From contig NZ_MOBK01000014.1 in assembly GCF_003732265.1 (NCBI RefSeq), forward strand, positions 1 to 64,000: a stretch of DNA of 64,000 bases, written 5' to 3'. This stretch comes from Pseudomonas brassicacearum. Lineage in GTDB: Bacteria > Pseudomonadota > Gammaproteobacteria > Pseudomonadales > Pseudomonadaceae. Made by a program: the position numbers and the translations under genes. Position 1 is the first letter of the stretch, and each line of letters starts with the position of its first letter. Below are positions 1 to 8,192 of this stretch, piece by piece. The notes under the pieces are model-generated. The model was given only the letters and a program-made list of their open reading frames with translations, had not been told where the DNA came from and searched no databases.

Positions 1-92
1 ACGGTGCCGAGGGCAGGAATGTAGTCCGCCACCTTGCCCTGCCCGATCAGCGGCCGGACAGCGTCGAGGATCTCGTTCAACAGCGCTTGCAT
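1..92 (-). CDS. glsB: glutaminase, 5' end only (runs off window start)
   Basis: The minus strand from 92 reads MQALLNEILDAVRPLIGQGK and continues VADYIPALGT to the window edge, 30 codons in all. This matches the N-terminus of serine-type beta-lactamase-fold glutaminases (E. coli YneH/GlsB has RPLIGQGKVADYIPALA at the same place), which hydrolyse glutamine to glutamate and ammonia. The active-site Ser/Lys lie outside the window. The ATG at 92 is preceded by a modest GGAA; a GTG at 110 is a possible alternative. It is divergent from the HvfA-like gene, with a REP hairpin between them. Confidence 0.85.
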   Translation of the reverse strand, partial: MQALLNEILDAVRPLIGQGKVADYIPALGT

Positions 93-201
93 GCGAGGTT
101 CCAAAGTCACGCCCCGTGGGATTGCGGGGACTCTGAGGCTAGACGCTGCGGGGCGACGGCGAATCACAGCGGCCCCTTCCAAATCCCCGATCCACCCTAA
201 A

Positions 202-302
202 TCTAATGTGGGAGCGGGCTTGCTCGCGAATGCGGTGTGTCAGTCAACATCATTGTTTAAATGACACACCGCATTCGCGAGCAAGCCCGCTCCCACATTA
301 GA
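202..302. repeat. REP pair, 41-bp perfect inverted repeat
   Basis: Arms 202-242 and 262-302 are perfect reverse complements, with a 19-nt AT-rich loop. The arms carry the REP core TGTGGGAGCGGGCTTGCTCG plus extra palindromic flank. It sits between the divergent glutaminase and HvfA-like genes. Confidence 0.9.
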
Positions 303-470
303 TATTTGGTGGCTGTGTATCACCGTGTGTACAAACCCGCCCCTGACACACCCCGCCCACAAAACCCCGCGCAAACGACACATCGCAGATACACCCGCTT
401 GGTCAACTGCACCTGTCGATTGGCCAAGCCGATCAAAGCGCTCAACTCACTCACTGTACGGAGTATCACC

Positions 471-674
471 ATGTTCAAGCTCTCGACTTCTTCCCTGACC
501 CTCGGCCTGCTCATCGCCGGTGGCCTGGCCCTGTCTAACGTCGCTTCGGCCTCCGAATCCGAAGCGTTCAGCATGAAACAGCTGGCCCACGGTTACAGCC
601 AGGTCCAGGCCGACACCGCGGAAAAACCCGCCGAAGGCAAATGTGGTGAAGGCAAGTGCGGCGCCGCCGAGTAA
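471..674 (+). CDS. HvfA/bufferin-like small secreted Cys-motif peptide
   Basis: A 67-residue precursor. Residues 1-27 form a signal peptide (MFKLS, a hydrophobic stretch, then ASA). A polar linker is followed by the C-terminal motif EGKCGEGKCG (about residues 55-64). EGKCG repeats are the hallmark of HvfA-type bufferins, where MNIO enzymes (HvfB) with HvfC convert the Cys to oxazolone/thioamide groups that bind copper. Only two Cys motifs are present, at the low end for the family. The next gene encodes a DoxX protein (HvfX-like), but no DUF692 MNIO or HvfC gene is adjacent. The ATG at 471 is chosen because it opens the signal peptide; the longer open frame upstream is non-coding. The motif is seen; the copper role is inferred from the family. 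Confidence 0.75.
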   Translation: MFKLSTSSLTLGLLIAGGLALSNVASASESEAFSMKQLAHGYSQVQADTAEKPAEGKCGEGKCGAAE

Positions 675-731
675 TCACCTTGCGCGGGGCACTCGATGCC
701 CCGCATTCCTGACCTGACGGAGATCAAGCCC

Positions 732-1247
732 GTGAACACTTCAATCTCTTCGGCCGTGAAAGGCCTGCACCTGAACCTAGACCGTGCCGGTAGCTGGCTT
801 GCGCCCCTGACCTTGCGGTTGTTTATCGCCTGGGAATTCTTTGAGTCGGGTCTGGAAAAATGGAACGGCGAGAACTGGTTTGCCGACATCCAGGACCGTT
901 TTCCGTTTCCGTTCGACCAACTGCCGGCCACGCTGAACTGGGAACTGTCGATGTGGGCCGAACTGATTTGCGCCCTCGCGATTCTGGTGGGTCTGGGTAC
1001 GCGGGTCTCGGCGATCATCCTGATCGTGGTCACGGTTGTCGCCACCGCCGCCGTTCACTGGCCGGCCGATTGGTCTACATTAAATGAGCTTGCCCAGGGT
1101 TACGCCATCAGCAATAAAGGCCATGGCAACTTCAAACTGCCGGTGATCTACCTCGCCGCCCTCCTGCCCTTGCTGCTCTCGGGTGCCGGCAAGCTGAGCC
1201 TCGATACGCTGTTGGCGCGAATTTTCTGGCGCCGTCACACTCGCTGA
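732..1247 (+). CDS. DoxX family inner-membrane protein (HvfX-like)
   Basis: 171 residues from the GTG at 732, chosen over the ATG at 696 because GGAG (719-722) is well spaced for it. The sequence has RLFIAWEFFESGLEKW near the N-terminus, the typical DoxX start, followed by four hydrophobic helices: about residues 20-40, a second around WAELICALAILVGLG, a third VSAIILIVVTVVATAA and a fourth VIYLAALLPLLLSG. DoxX proteins are small four-helix membrane proteins, often encoded with HvfA peptides, where the partner is called HvfX. The gene begins about 60 bp after the peptide gene on the same strand, so the two are probably co-transcribed. The exact biochemical role of DoxX here is unknown. Confidence 0.85.
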   Translation: MNTSISSAVKGLHLNLDRAGSWLAPLTLRLFIAWEFFESGLEKWNGENWFADIQDRFPFPFDQLPATLNWELSMWAELICALAILVGLGTRVSAIILIVVTVVATAAVHWPADWSTLNELAQGYAISNKGHGNFKLPVIYLAALLPLLLSGAGKLSLDTLLARIFWRRHTR

Positions 1248-1302
1248 AATGCTACCGTGACACACTTCAACCTCCACCTCACTTGCGTAGACAGGAGCCA
1301 CC

Positions 1303-2001
1303 ATGAGCGTGACCACCCAATGGATCGAGATCGACAGCGACGACGGTAAATTTGGCGCTTACCTGGCCATTCCGCATACCCAGCGCGGCCCGGGGATCGT
1401 CTTGATCCAGGAGATTTTCGGCGTCAACGAGCACATCCGCTCGGTCGCCGAGCAATACGCCGCTGATGGTTATCTGGTGATCGCGCCGGACCTGTTCTGG
1501 CGCAGCGGCCACCGCATCGAGCTGACCTACGACGAAGCCGGCTGGAAACGCGCCGTCGAGTTGATGAACGCCACCGACATCACCAAGGCGCAGGCCGACA
1601 TCAAACTGGCCATCGACGCGCTCGATGCCCAACCGGGGCTGGATGGCGGCATCGCTTCCATCGGTTACTGCTTTGGCGGCCTGTTGTCGTACCTCACCGC
1701 CACCAATGGTTTCGTGGATGTGGCGGTCGCCTACTACGGCGGCGGCATTCAGAATCACCTGGAACGCGCCGATGACATCCAGGTGCCATTGCTGATGCAC
1801 TTCGGTGAACAGGACAGCCACATTTCCCTGGAAGCCGTGGAGCAAATCGCCGAACGTTTCGACACCAACGACAACGTGGAAATTGTCGTGTACCCGGACG
1901 CCGAACATGGCTTCAACTGCTCGCACCGCGACAGCTACAACCAGCGCGCAGCGGCTGAGGCGCATGGCAATACGTTGATCTTCCTCGGTCAGGAACTGTA
2001 A
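1303..2001 (+). CDS. dienelactone hydrolase family protein (carboxymethylenebutenolidase-like)
   Basis: A 232-residue cytoplasmic alpha/beta hydrolase. The nucleophile motif GYCFGG puts Cys at 123, with Asp 171 (GEQD) and His 202 (EHGF). These are the same residue numbers as the classical dienelactone hydrolase triad C123/D171/H202; Glu 37 in LIQEIFG matches the Cys-activating Glu. Length fits the family. Dienelactone hydrolase opens 4-carboxymethylenebutenolide to maleylacetate, but no chlorocatechol genes are nearby, so the natural substrate is open. Start ATG 1303 follows AGGAG. A bidirectional terminator follows the stop. Confidence 0.92.
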   Translation: MSVTTQWIEIDSDDGKFGAYLAIPHTQRGPGIVLIQEIFGVNEHIRSVAEQYAADGYLVIAPDLFWRSGHRIELTYDEAGWKRAVELMNATDITKAQADIKLAIDALDAQPGLDGGIASIGYCFGGLLSYLTATNGFVDVAVAYYGGGIQNHLERADDIQVPLLMHFGEQDSHISLEAVEQIAERFDTNDNVEIVVYPDAEHGFNCSHRDSYNQRAAAEAHGNTLIFLGQEL

Positions 2002-2015
2002 AACCGCCCTCAACG

Positions 2016-2054
2016 AAAAAGGCCCCTTCATCGATTGATGAAGGGGCCTTTTTT
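2016..2054. terminator. bidirectional intrinsic terminator
   Basis: AAAAAGGCCCCTTCATC pairs with GATGAAGGGGCCTTTTTT: a GC-rich stem with an A-run before and a T-run after. It lies between the convergent dienelactone hydrolase and nitrilase genes and can serve both. Confidence 0.9.
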
Positions 2055-2073
2055 GTAGGTCGCGTTTACCCGA

Positions 2074-3042
2074 TCACACTTCTTCCGGTTGACCAGTGAC
2101 CGCCAGCGCCGGCTGAGCATTGCGCTCATGCACATGGCGATGCGGTGTGCGGTCGATGTTCAGGCTGAGGATTTCCGGACGGCTGTAGTGACCGCGGCCA
2201 TCCATCTGACGCTTGCGGATCTCGATCTGGAACAGGTCGATGTCAGCAATCACCTCGCCTTCGCCTTCAGTCAGCGCGCCGACGACTTCGCCTTGCGGGT
2301 CGATGATCGCGGTGTAGCAACCGCCGGAGATCGGGCCGATATCGCACCCGGTGTCGGCCATGATTTGCGCTTGCTGTTCCGGGTACAACCACGCCGTCGA
2401 GTTGACCACGAAGCACGCCGATTCCAGCGCATGCATGCGGATGCTGACTTCCATCTGCCGGGTGAATCGCTCACCGGCGAACGAGCCGGGGTACATCGAG
2501 GCGTGGATCTGTTCGCCGTCTTCGATCAAGGCATAGCGGGCCAGCGGGTTGTAATGTTCCCAGCAGGCCAGTTGACCGATACGGCCGACGGCGCTGTCGA
2601 TGGCGCGCAGGCCGGAGCCATCGCCCATGCCCCAGATCATGCGTTCGTGATAGGTCGGCGAAATCTTGCGACGTGCCTGGATCAGCGTGCCGTCGGCATC
2701 AAACAGCAGTTGCGTGTTGTACAGCGTGCTGCCATCGCGTTCGTTGACGCCGATGGACACGACCATGTTGGCTTCCCGGGCAGCCTTGCCGATTGCATCG
2801 GTGGTCGCCGACGGCACGACCACAGCCTGATCGAGCAACTTGTAGTGCTCGGAACCCATTTCGAAAGGCGACTGCACAAAGGAAAAGTACGGGTAATACG
2901 GCACGACGGTTTCCGGGAAGACGGCGAACTGCACGCCCTTCTCGCCGAGTTCGCGAATTTTGTTAACGACCTTCTCTACCGTGCCTTCACGGCTGTAGAG
3001 CACAGGTGCGATTTGGACGGCAGCGGCTTTTACGATGGTCAT
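2074..3042 (-). CDS. nitrilase (carbon-nitrogen hydrolase superfamily)
   Basis: 322 residues. The nitrilase triad is visible: Glu44 (FPETV), Lys126 (RRKISPT) and Cys160 in GQLACWEHYNPL, the signature of true nitrilases as opposed to amidases. Nitrilases convert R-CN to the carboxylic acid and ammonia; the CWEHYNPL form is found in aliphatic and arylacetonitrilases. The C-terminal part keeps the family sequence GRGHYSRPEIL. The gene lies just downstream of a GlxA-type regulator on the same strand (87 bp apart), which probably controls it. No Nit1C cluster partners (radical SAM, acetyltransferase) are present. Substrate cannot be read from sequence. Confidence 0.93.
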   Translation of the reverse strand: MTIVKAAAVQIAPVLYSREGTVEKVVNKIRELGEKGVQFAVFPETVVPYYPYFSFVQSPFEMGSEHYKLLDQAVVVPSATTDAIGKAAREANMVVSIGVNERDGSTLYNTQLLFDADGTLIQARRKISPTYHERMIWGMGDGSGLRAIDSAVGRIGQLACWEHYNPLARYALIEDGEQIHASMYPGSFAGERFTRQMEVSIRMHALESACFVVNSTAWLYPEQQAQIMADTGCDIGPISGGCYTAIIDPQGEVVGALTEGEGEVIADIDLFQIEIRKRQMDGRGHYSRPEILSLNIDRTPHRHVHERNAQPALAVTGQPEEV

Positions 3043-3129
3043 GGCGGTGATCTCACTGAGGGAATGGGCTTCAACGAGATCAAGATTACGTCAATCATAT
3101 TCTGTCTTAAATGTCGAATACACCACCTT

Positions 3130-4068
3130 TCAGGACATGGCCCGATTCGCCCGCTGGATCACCTGTGGCGGTTGGCCGAAGGCGCGGAGAAAGGCCCGGC
3201 GCATACGCTCGCGGTCACCAAAACCGGTTTCGGTAGCGACCACATCGATGGCATGACGGCCGGTCTCCATCATTAACCGTGCGGCTTCCACGCGCAGATT
3301 TTCGATGGCTTTGGCTGGCGATTGGCCGGTTTCCGCATGGAACACCCGACTGAATTGCCGAGGACTCAAATTCGCTGCTCCGGCCAACTCTTCGACCGAC
3401 AACGCGGATTTCAGGTGCTGTTTGGCGTAGGTCAACGCCGCCTGGATGCGATCGGTCTTCGGCTCCAGTTCCAGCATCACCGAAAACTGCGACTGCCCAC
3501 CCGCGCGGCGGTGATACACCACCAATTGCCGGGCCACCGTGCGCGCCACTTGGGCACCGAGGTCCTTTTCCACCAGCGCCAACGCCAGGTCGACACAGGC
3601 ACTCATGCCGGCGGCGGTCCAGAGGTTACCGTCGTTGATGAAAATGCGGTCCTCTTCGACCAGTACGTTTGGATACGCCCGCTGCAAGGCCGGCGCATGA
3701 CACCAGTGCGTGGTCGCCCGTCGGCCATCGAGCAAGCCCGCCTCGGCCAGCGCAATCGCACCGGTGCAGATCGAGCCCAGGCGCCGGGTGGACTCGCTGG
3801 CACGGCGCAAAAACGCCACCATGCCCGGCGACGTGGGCCGGATCAGGTTGTCGCCCATCACCAGCAGCGTATCGAACACGCGCTGATCGAAGGGCTGGGT
3901 TTCCACGCCAAATCCGGCGGAGGTCTGCACCGTGCCGCCGTGCTCGGACAGCAGGGTAAGGCTGTACACCGGTTCTTCGGCGGTGTTGTTGGCCAGTTCG
4001 AAGGTGGCGCACATGGCGAGGCCGAGGACCTGGAAGCCGGGGTAGACGATGAGTCCGATGTGGTGCAT
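3130..4068 (-). CDS. GlxA family transcriptional regulator (DJ-1/PfpI + AraC HTH)
   Basis: 312 residues. Residues 1-190 form a DJ-1/PfpI-like class I glutamine amidotransferase domain (GSICTGAIALAEAGLLDGRR around the nucleophile elbow, THW after it). Residues 210-312 form an AraC-type double helix-turn-helix (LSVEELAGAANLSPRQFSRV and IDVVATETGFGDRERMRRAF). Such proteins are ligand-responsive activators of nitrogen-compound catabolic genes. The gene is upstream of and in line with the nitrilase, so nitrilase control is a reasonable inference. Confidence 0.93.
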   Translation of the reverse strand: MHHIGLIVYPGFQVLGLAMCATFELANNTAEEPVYSLTLLSEHGGTVQTSAGFGVETQPFDQRVFDTLLVMGDNLIRPTSPGMVAFLRRASESTRRLGSICTGAIALAEAGLLDGRRATTHWCHAPALQRAYPNVLVEEDRIFINDGNLWTAAGMSACVDLALALVEKDLGAQVARTVARQLVVYHRRAGGQSQFSVMLELEPKTDRIQAALTYAKQHLKSALSVEELAGAANLSPRQFSRVFHAETGQSPAKAIENLRVEAARLMMETGRHAIDVVATETGFGDRERMRRAFLRAFGQPPQVIQRANRAMS

Positions 4069-4592
4069 GACGGTGCCTTTGACAAAAAAGGTGGCATGAG
4101 AGGTTTCAGGTCATTTGCCGACGACTTTACACCTGCACTGACTGCACCGGTCATATTTAAAACCATCGATCAGTTTATTCTTAGTGTATTACCCGCATTA
4201 CAACTTTTCCTAGATGCACATCATCCTCCCGGTAGTTACAAGCAATTTAACAACTAACACTTCAAATGAGGAATGGATTATTTCGAAATTTAATATTGGA
4301 TCCATAGCGCGGAATGGCATTAACCCAAAAAAACCGGTTAACTTAATTCGCTCCAACCAGGGGACTTTAGCGCCTCCCACCAGACTATGAACGCTCTCAA
4401 TCCTGCGGGCTAGGCGCCTTGGCATATTCGTTACGCACTACCTCGCACGCCTTTGCTTTCATCATGACAACTTATACCTCGTACGCCACGTTTGCCCTTT
4501 CTGATTAACAGATTTATGCGGTGACAATACGGACTCTTTATTAGGTCTATACATAACCTTGAACACTCGGCCGACAATACGAGGTTTAGGCC
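4069..4592. other. AT-richer intergenic region, no gene seen
   Basis: About 520 bp between the start of the GlxA regulator (minus) and the start of the large membrane protein (plus). It must hold both promoters. The base composition is noticeably more AT-rich than in the flanking core genes. The short open frames inside it lack plausible composition and ribosome sites. No repeat or RNA gene was recognised. Confidence 0.6.
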
Positions 4593-7500
4593 ATGGACAA
4601 CAACAAAGACTCGGGCACCAACCTGGCGTTCTGGCTGCCCGGCGGCGCTGTTATCCTCAGCTTGGTATTGTCGACGCTGGCATTAACTCGCGAACCTTTC
4701 CTGGAACCTCGACCGATTGGTGCGCAATTTCAATCGCAACTACCAATTGAAGCTCGGTTATGGCAGGACCCGTTTGATGCTCTGGAACGCTATCGTAAAA
4801 AGCTTACGGACAGTGAGGAGGCCAAGCATCTATGCAACCCCGATATCATCCCGTTGCCTGAAGAGAAATCGACTCCCGACATCATGGTAGTTCTTGTAGA
4901 AGGGGGCCCATACGCCGATGAACTGGAGCGACGGCGGCGTATTCGGTATGCATTACTCGCAGGATTCAAAAACTCCCAACGGGTGCCAGATCAGGAGCAA
5001 TACATACATTGCTTGAAACTTCAGCACGACCTGTCAATTGATCCCCTTGATAACGATCCACAAGCAGTAGATCTACCTTATGAAATGTTTATTTCCAATC
5101 AGTTCGACAGACCTGCTTCTGATGTTGAAGGGGGGCCACCACCTTCAGAACGAACGATTGTGTTCTGGCTAAAACAGGACTTGCTGACCTCACAACCGCT
5201 CCAGATGCTGGAAAAGCTGCGCAAGGATTTACACTTCAAGGCCTACAAGGCATGCGCTTCCGGAGGGTGCATCGAAGGAATCGACACCGCCACCCTGAAA
5301 GTTATCGGCCCTTCTACTTCAACTGTGTTGCTCGACATGTACCAAGAAGAGGCCAACTTCCAGGCTACAAAAAACGTAGAAATCTATTCGCCTCTGGCAA
5401 CGGCAGATAACGAAGCGCTCAGGAAGAGCCTAAAACCCTTGAAAAAAGAAAAGGACAAGGACAAGGACAAGGACAAGGATGTGGCAGCGGACAAAAACAC
5501 CACGACAGAAACGCAAAATAAAGAGGCAATGAAAATTCTGCGTACGGTCAGCGACGATGGCACCATGACCAAACTGTTGTTGGATGAGTTAAAGCTGCGA
5601 AGAGTAGATCCAGCCGCAGATATCCGCTGCAGTCAGGGCAAGCTGCGACGCGTCGGAACACCCTGCAACCGTGCTGCTTGGCTAAATGCCAACCGCATCG
5701 CATTGATTTCCGAATGGGACAGCTTCTACAGTCGCGCCCTGATCGAAAGCTTTAAGGACCAGGTTGCTCTTGATGCTCGCTTGGGTGACGACGAAAAAGA
5801 TAAAAAAGGAGTAGTTGAACAGTGGGTATTGCGGTTCAGCTATTTGCGTGGCCTGGATGGTCGCTTGCCGGAGGAGCCCGCCAGCAGCGACAAAGCCACT
5901 AGCACCGACACCAGCAAAAATAACAAAAACAGTAGCCAAATCGATCTCAGCCCATTGGAAAAAGCTGACGGCAACTCCCAACTTGACTACTTGCGGCGAC
6001 TCGCTGATCACATTGCACAGCAAGATGAAGACTATCGAAAGGCAGGTCAGAGCGGCATTGGCGCCATCGGGGTGTTGGGTGTCGACACCTACGACAAACT
6101 GCTTGTGCTGCAAGCGCTGAAAAGCCGGATGCCTTACAAACTTTACTTTTCAACTGATCTTGACGCACGCATGTTGCAACGCGGTCAGGCCGAAGCCACG
6201 CGCAATCTGATTCTCGCGGCGCCTTATGGACTGGCACTGACACGTGCATTGCAACAGGACATTCCACCGTTTCGAGACAGTTTACAAAGCTCGGTTTTTA
6301 TATCGGTGCTTGCGGCATTGGCGCCACAGCCCTTCGTCGTCAAACGAGCGAAGTTTGACTACTCCAGATCGGAGCTGCTCTCGCCGGGGATATATGAGGT
6401 TGGGATCAGCGGCTTCATTCCACTGGCGAGCAATCTGACCGCTTCGCGCCCGGAAAGCTGTGCCGCTCCTACCCAATCTCAATCAAATCGAGGCATACGC
6501 CCCCACGACCTCATGGCATTACGCTGCCTTCAGGATCCATCACCCCCACCCTACCCGGAACCGTCCGACGCACTTCGAAATGGCTTCAAGAACACGCAGT
6601 CGTTTTTCTGGGCAGGACCACTGACATTCATGCTGCTGCTAACAGCTGCCTTCATCGTCTGGTGGTGGATCGAGGGTTCGCAAATCAAAGGAAAAACACC
6701 TTTCTCCTGGGTACGTGGTGTGCCAATGGCGCTGTATATCACTGCAGCAGCCTGCGCTTTCTTTGCCGCAAGGTTCTGGCATGCGGAACTCCTATGGGTC
6801 TGTTTCGCACTGATTTTGCTGGGCACTCTCACTTCAAAACTCGTCCGTCGATCCGAGCGACAGTTATCACTCACGAACAATTCACCTGTTGACCCGGACA
6901 GTGGTTTTTTTGACGCCTCGGCGTGGTACATCATCGTGCCATTGGTGATATTCGTCCTCGTGTTACTGCTCGGCTACCAGATGCGCAGTACATTGACGAA
7001 GGACGGTTTAGGCGAGCCAATGTTTCTATTCGAAGGAATCAGCGCCTGGCCAACCGTCGCACTGCGATTGCTCGCCGTATTGATTTCACTTTCGGCTGTG
7101 GCATGGGGTTGGCGCAACCTGAGGGTCAATAGATTCGAGATCGAAACGGCCTACCATTTACGGCCTCACATGCGTAAGTACCATCTGAGTTTGTGGGGGC
7201 AACTGCCACGTCTTGTTCGCGGAGGACAAAAAAGAACCCTCGGACAATGGTGCAAAGAGCTGGGGCAGTGCCTGTTTCTGGTTCTTTTCCCACTGTCGAC
7301 CGCTAGCATCGACTGGTCAAAATCAAAATCGCTCGCCAGAGATCAAGCGAAGAGCACGGATGGTCGAACAATGATTTCCATCTCACGCTTCTGGGGAGAA
7401 CATTGTGTATGCGGTACGTTCGGTGCGCGAATGGTGCGCGCCCTGCTCGCCACATGGATTTTCGTCGTGGTAACCAGCCTGCTCTTTGTTGTCTGGCCAA

Positions 7501-8153
7501 TGGAAGGGATTCCCGTGCGTGACACTTCACCTCTCTGGAAGTGGACCTGGCTGATTCCGACTGTCGTGTTCCAGCTGCTGGTGTTCTGGGTGATCGACGC
7601 CAATCTCTTGCTGACCCGGTTTATCCGCCATTTGAGTAACTATCACGCCATCTGGCCAATCAGATTGCAAAATGAACATCAAGCCATATTCGGCATCGGA
7701 AGACACTCGTGCATCGACGATTGGGTGGACATACAACTGATTGCCAAACGTACCTCAGCGGTCAATCGACTGATCTACGCCCCCACAGTGGTGATGTTGA
7801 TTCTGATTGCTTCGCGCAGCAGCGTTTTCGATAACTGGCCGACGCCACTCAGCATGATCATTTCATATGCGCTGACAGCACTACTGTTACTTGCCTCAGC
7901 CCTGTCACTGCGTCGGGCAGCAGAAAAAGCACGTATGGAGGCGTTACAACGCATCGACGCATATTTGTTGAAAAATCCCACTGATACTAAGGGCTACGAT
8001 AAATTTCGGATGATTCGCGAGCGTATAGCGACGCTCAATACCGGTTCCTTCTCACGTTACTCGGAAGAACCATTGGTACGCGCGCTGTTGCTGTCGCTGA
8101 CCGGCATCGGCGGCTCAGCCATTGTCGATGCCTTGAACTACGCCAAGTTCTGA
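4593..8153 (+). CDS. large multi-pass membrane protein with periplasmic-binding-like region, unknown function
   Basis: 1186 residues. One N-terminal hydrophobic helix (about 11-31) is followed by about 640 polar residues, then eight or so membrane helices between about 670 and 1150 (e.g. FMLLLTAAFIVWWW, WYIIVPLVIFVLVLLLGY, LATWIFVVVTSLLFVVW, IISYALTALLLLASAL). In the polar part, AIGVLGVDTYDKLLVLQAL followed by LYFSTDLDARML (about 490-530) resembles the type 1 periplasmic-binding fold, suggesting an extracytoplasmic sensing domain. A Lys-Asp tract (KEKDKDKDKDKD, about 283-295) is encoded by a tandem AAGGAC hexamer. Codon use is more AT-rich than in the neighbours. No enzyme motif recognised. 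A hairpin follows the stop. The gene is single and flanked by unrelated operons. Confidence 0.85.
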   Translation: MDNNKDSGTNLAFWLPGGAVILSLVLSTLALTREPFLEPRPIGAQFQSQLPIEARLWQDPFDALERYRKKLTDSEEAKHLCNPDIIPLPEEKSTPDIMVVLVEGGPYADELERRRRIRYALLAGFKNSQRVPDQEQYIHCLKLQHDLSIDPLDNDPQAVDLPYEMFISNQFDRPASDVEGGPPPSERTIVFWLKQDLLTSQPLQMLEKLRKDLHFKAYKACASGGCIEGIDTATLKVIGPSTSTVLLDMYQEEANFQATKNVEIYSPLATADNEALRKSLKPLKKEKDKDKDKDKDVAADKNTTTETQNKEAMKILRTVSDDGTMTKLLLDELKLRRVDPAADIRCSQGKLRRVGTPCNRAAWLNANRIALISEWDSFYSRALIESFKDQVALDARLGDDEKDKKGVVEQWVLRFSYLRGLDGRLPEEPASSDKATSTDTSKNNKNSSQIDLSPLEKADGNSQLDYLRRLADHIAQQDEDYRKAGQSGIGAIGVLGVDTYDKLLVLQALKSRMPYKLYFSTDLDARMLQRGQAEATRNLILAAPYGLALTRALQQDIPPFRDSLQSSVFISVLAALAPQPFVVKRAKFDYSRSELLSPGIYEVGISGFIPLASNLTASRPESCAAPTQSQSNRGIRPHDLMALRCLQDPSPPPYPEPSDALRNGFKNTQSFFWAGPLTFMLLLTAAFIVWWWIEGSQIKGKTPFSWVRGVPMALYITAAACAFFAARFWHAELLWVCFALILLGTLTSKLVRRSERQLSLTNNSPVDPDSGFFDASAWYIIVPLVIFVLVLLLGYQMRSTLTKDGLGEPMFLFEGISAWPTVALRLLAVLISLSAVAWGWRNLRVNRFEIETAYHLRPHMRKYHLSLWGQLPRLVRGGQKRTLGQWCKELGQCLFLVLFPLSTASIDWSKSKSLARDQAKSTDGRTMISISRFWGEHCVCGTFGARMVRALLATWIFVVVTSLLFVVWPMEGIPVRDTSPLWKWTWLIPTVVFQLLVFWVIDANLLLTRFIRHLSNYHAIWPIRLQNEHQAIFGIGRHSCIDDWVDIQLIAKRTSAVNRLIYAPTVVMLILIASRSSVFDNWPTPLSMIISYALTALLLLASALSLRRAAEKARMEALQRIDAYLLKNPTDTKGYDKFRMIRERIATLNTGSFSRYSEEPLVRALLLSLTGIGGSAIVDALNYAKF
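5447..5480 (+). repeat. tandem hexanucleotide repeat (AAGGAC) inside coding sequence
   Basis: Five consecutive units of the hexamer AAGGAC (last one AAGGAT) encode alternating Lys-Asp in the large membrane protein. The unit is a multiple of three, so copy-number change would alter length without a frameshift. Confidence 0.85.
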
Positions 8154-8163
8154 CCGCCAATAA

Positions 8164-8186
8164 GGGGGCGTTCCTCGAACGCCCCC
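8164..8186. terminator. hairpin between convergent genes
   Basis: GGGGGCGTTC / GAACGCCCCC, a perfect 10-bp stem with a CTC loop, lies 11 nt after the stop of the large membrane protein gene and just before the end of the minus-strand binding protein gene. No T-run follows on the plus strand, so termination strength is uncertain. Confidence 0.65.
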
Positions 8187-8192
8187 GCCCGA

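Noticed and set aside
1279..2031. Long open frame on the minus strand over the dienelactone hydrolase gene
   Set aside because: High-GC shadow frame; the plus-strand frame has an exact catalytic triad and a ribosome site.
4210..4425. 71-codon minus-strand frame in the gap before the large membrane protein
   Set aside because: No ribosome site and no recognisable protein pattern.
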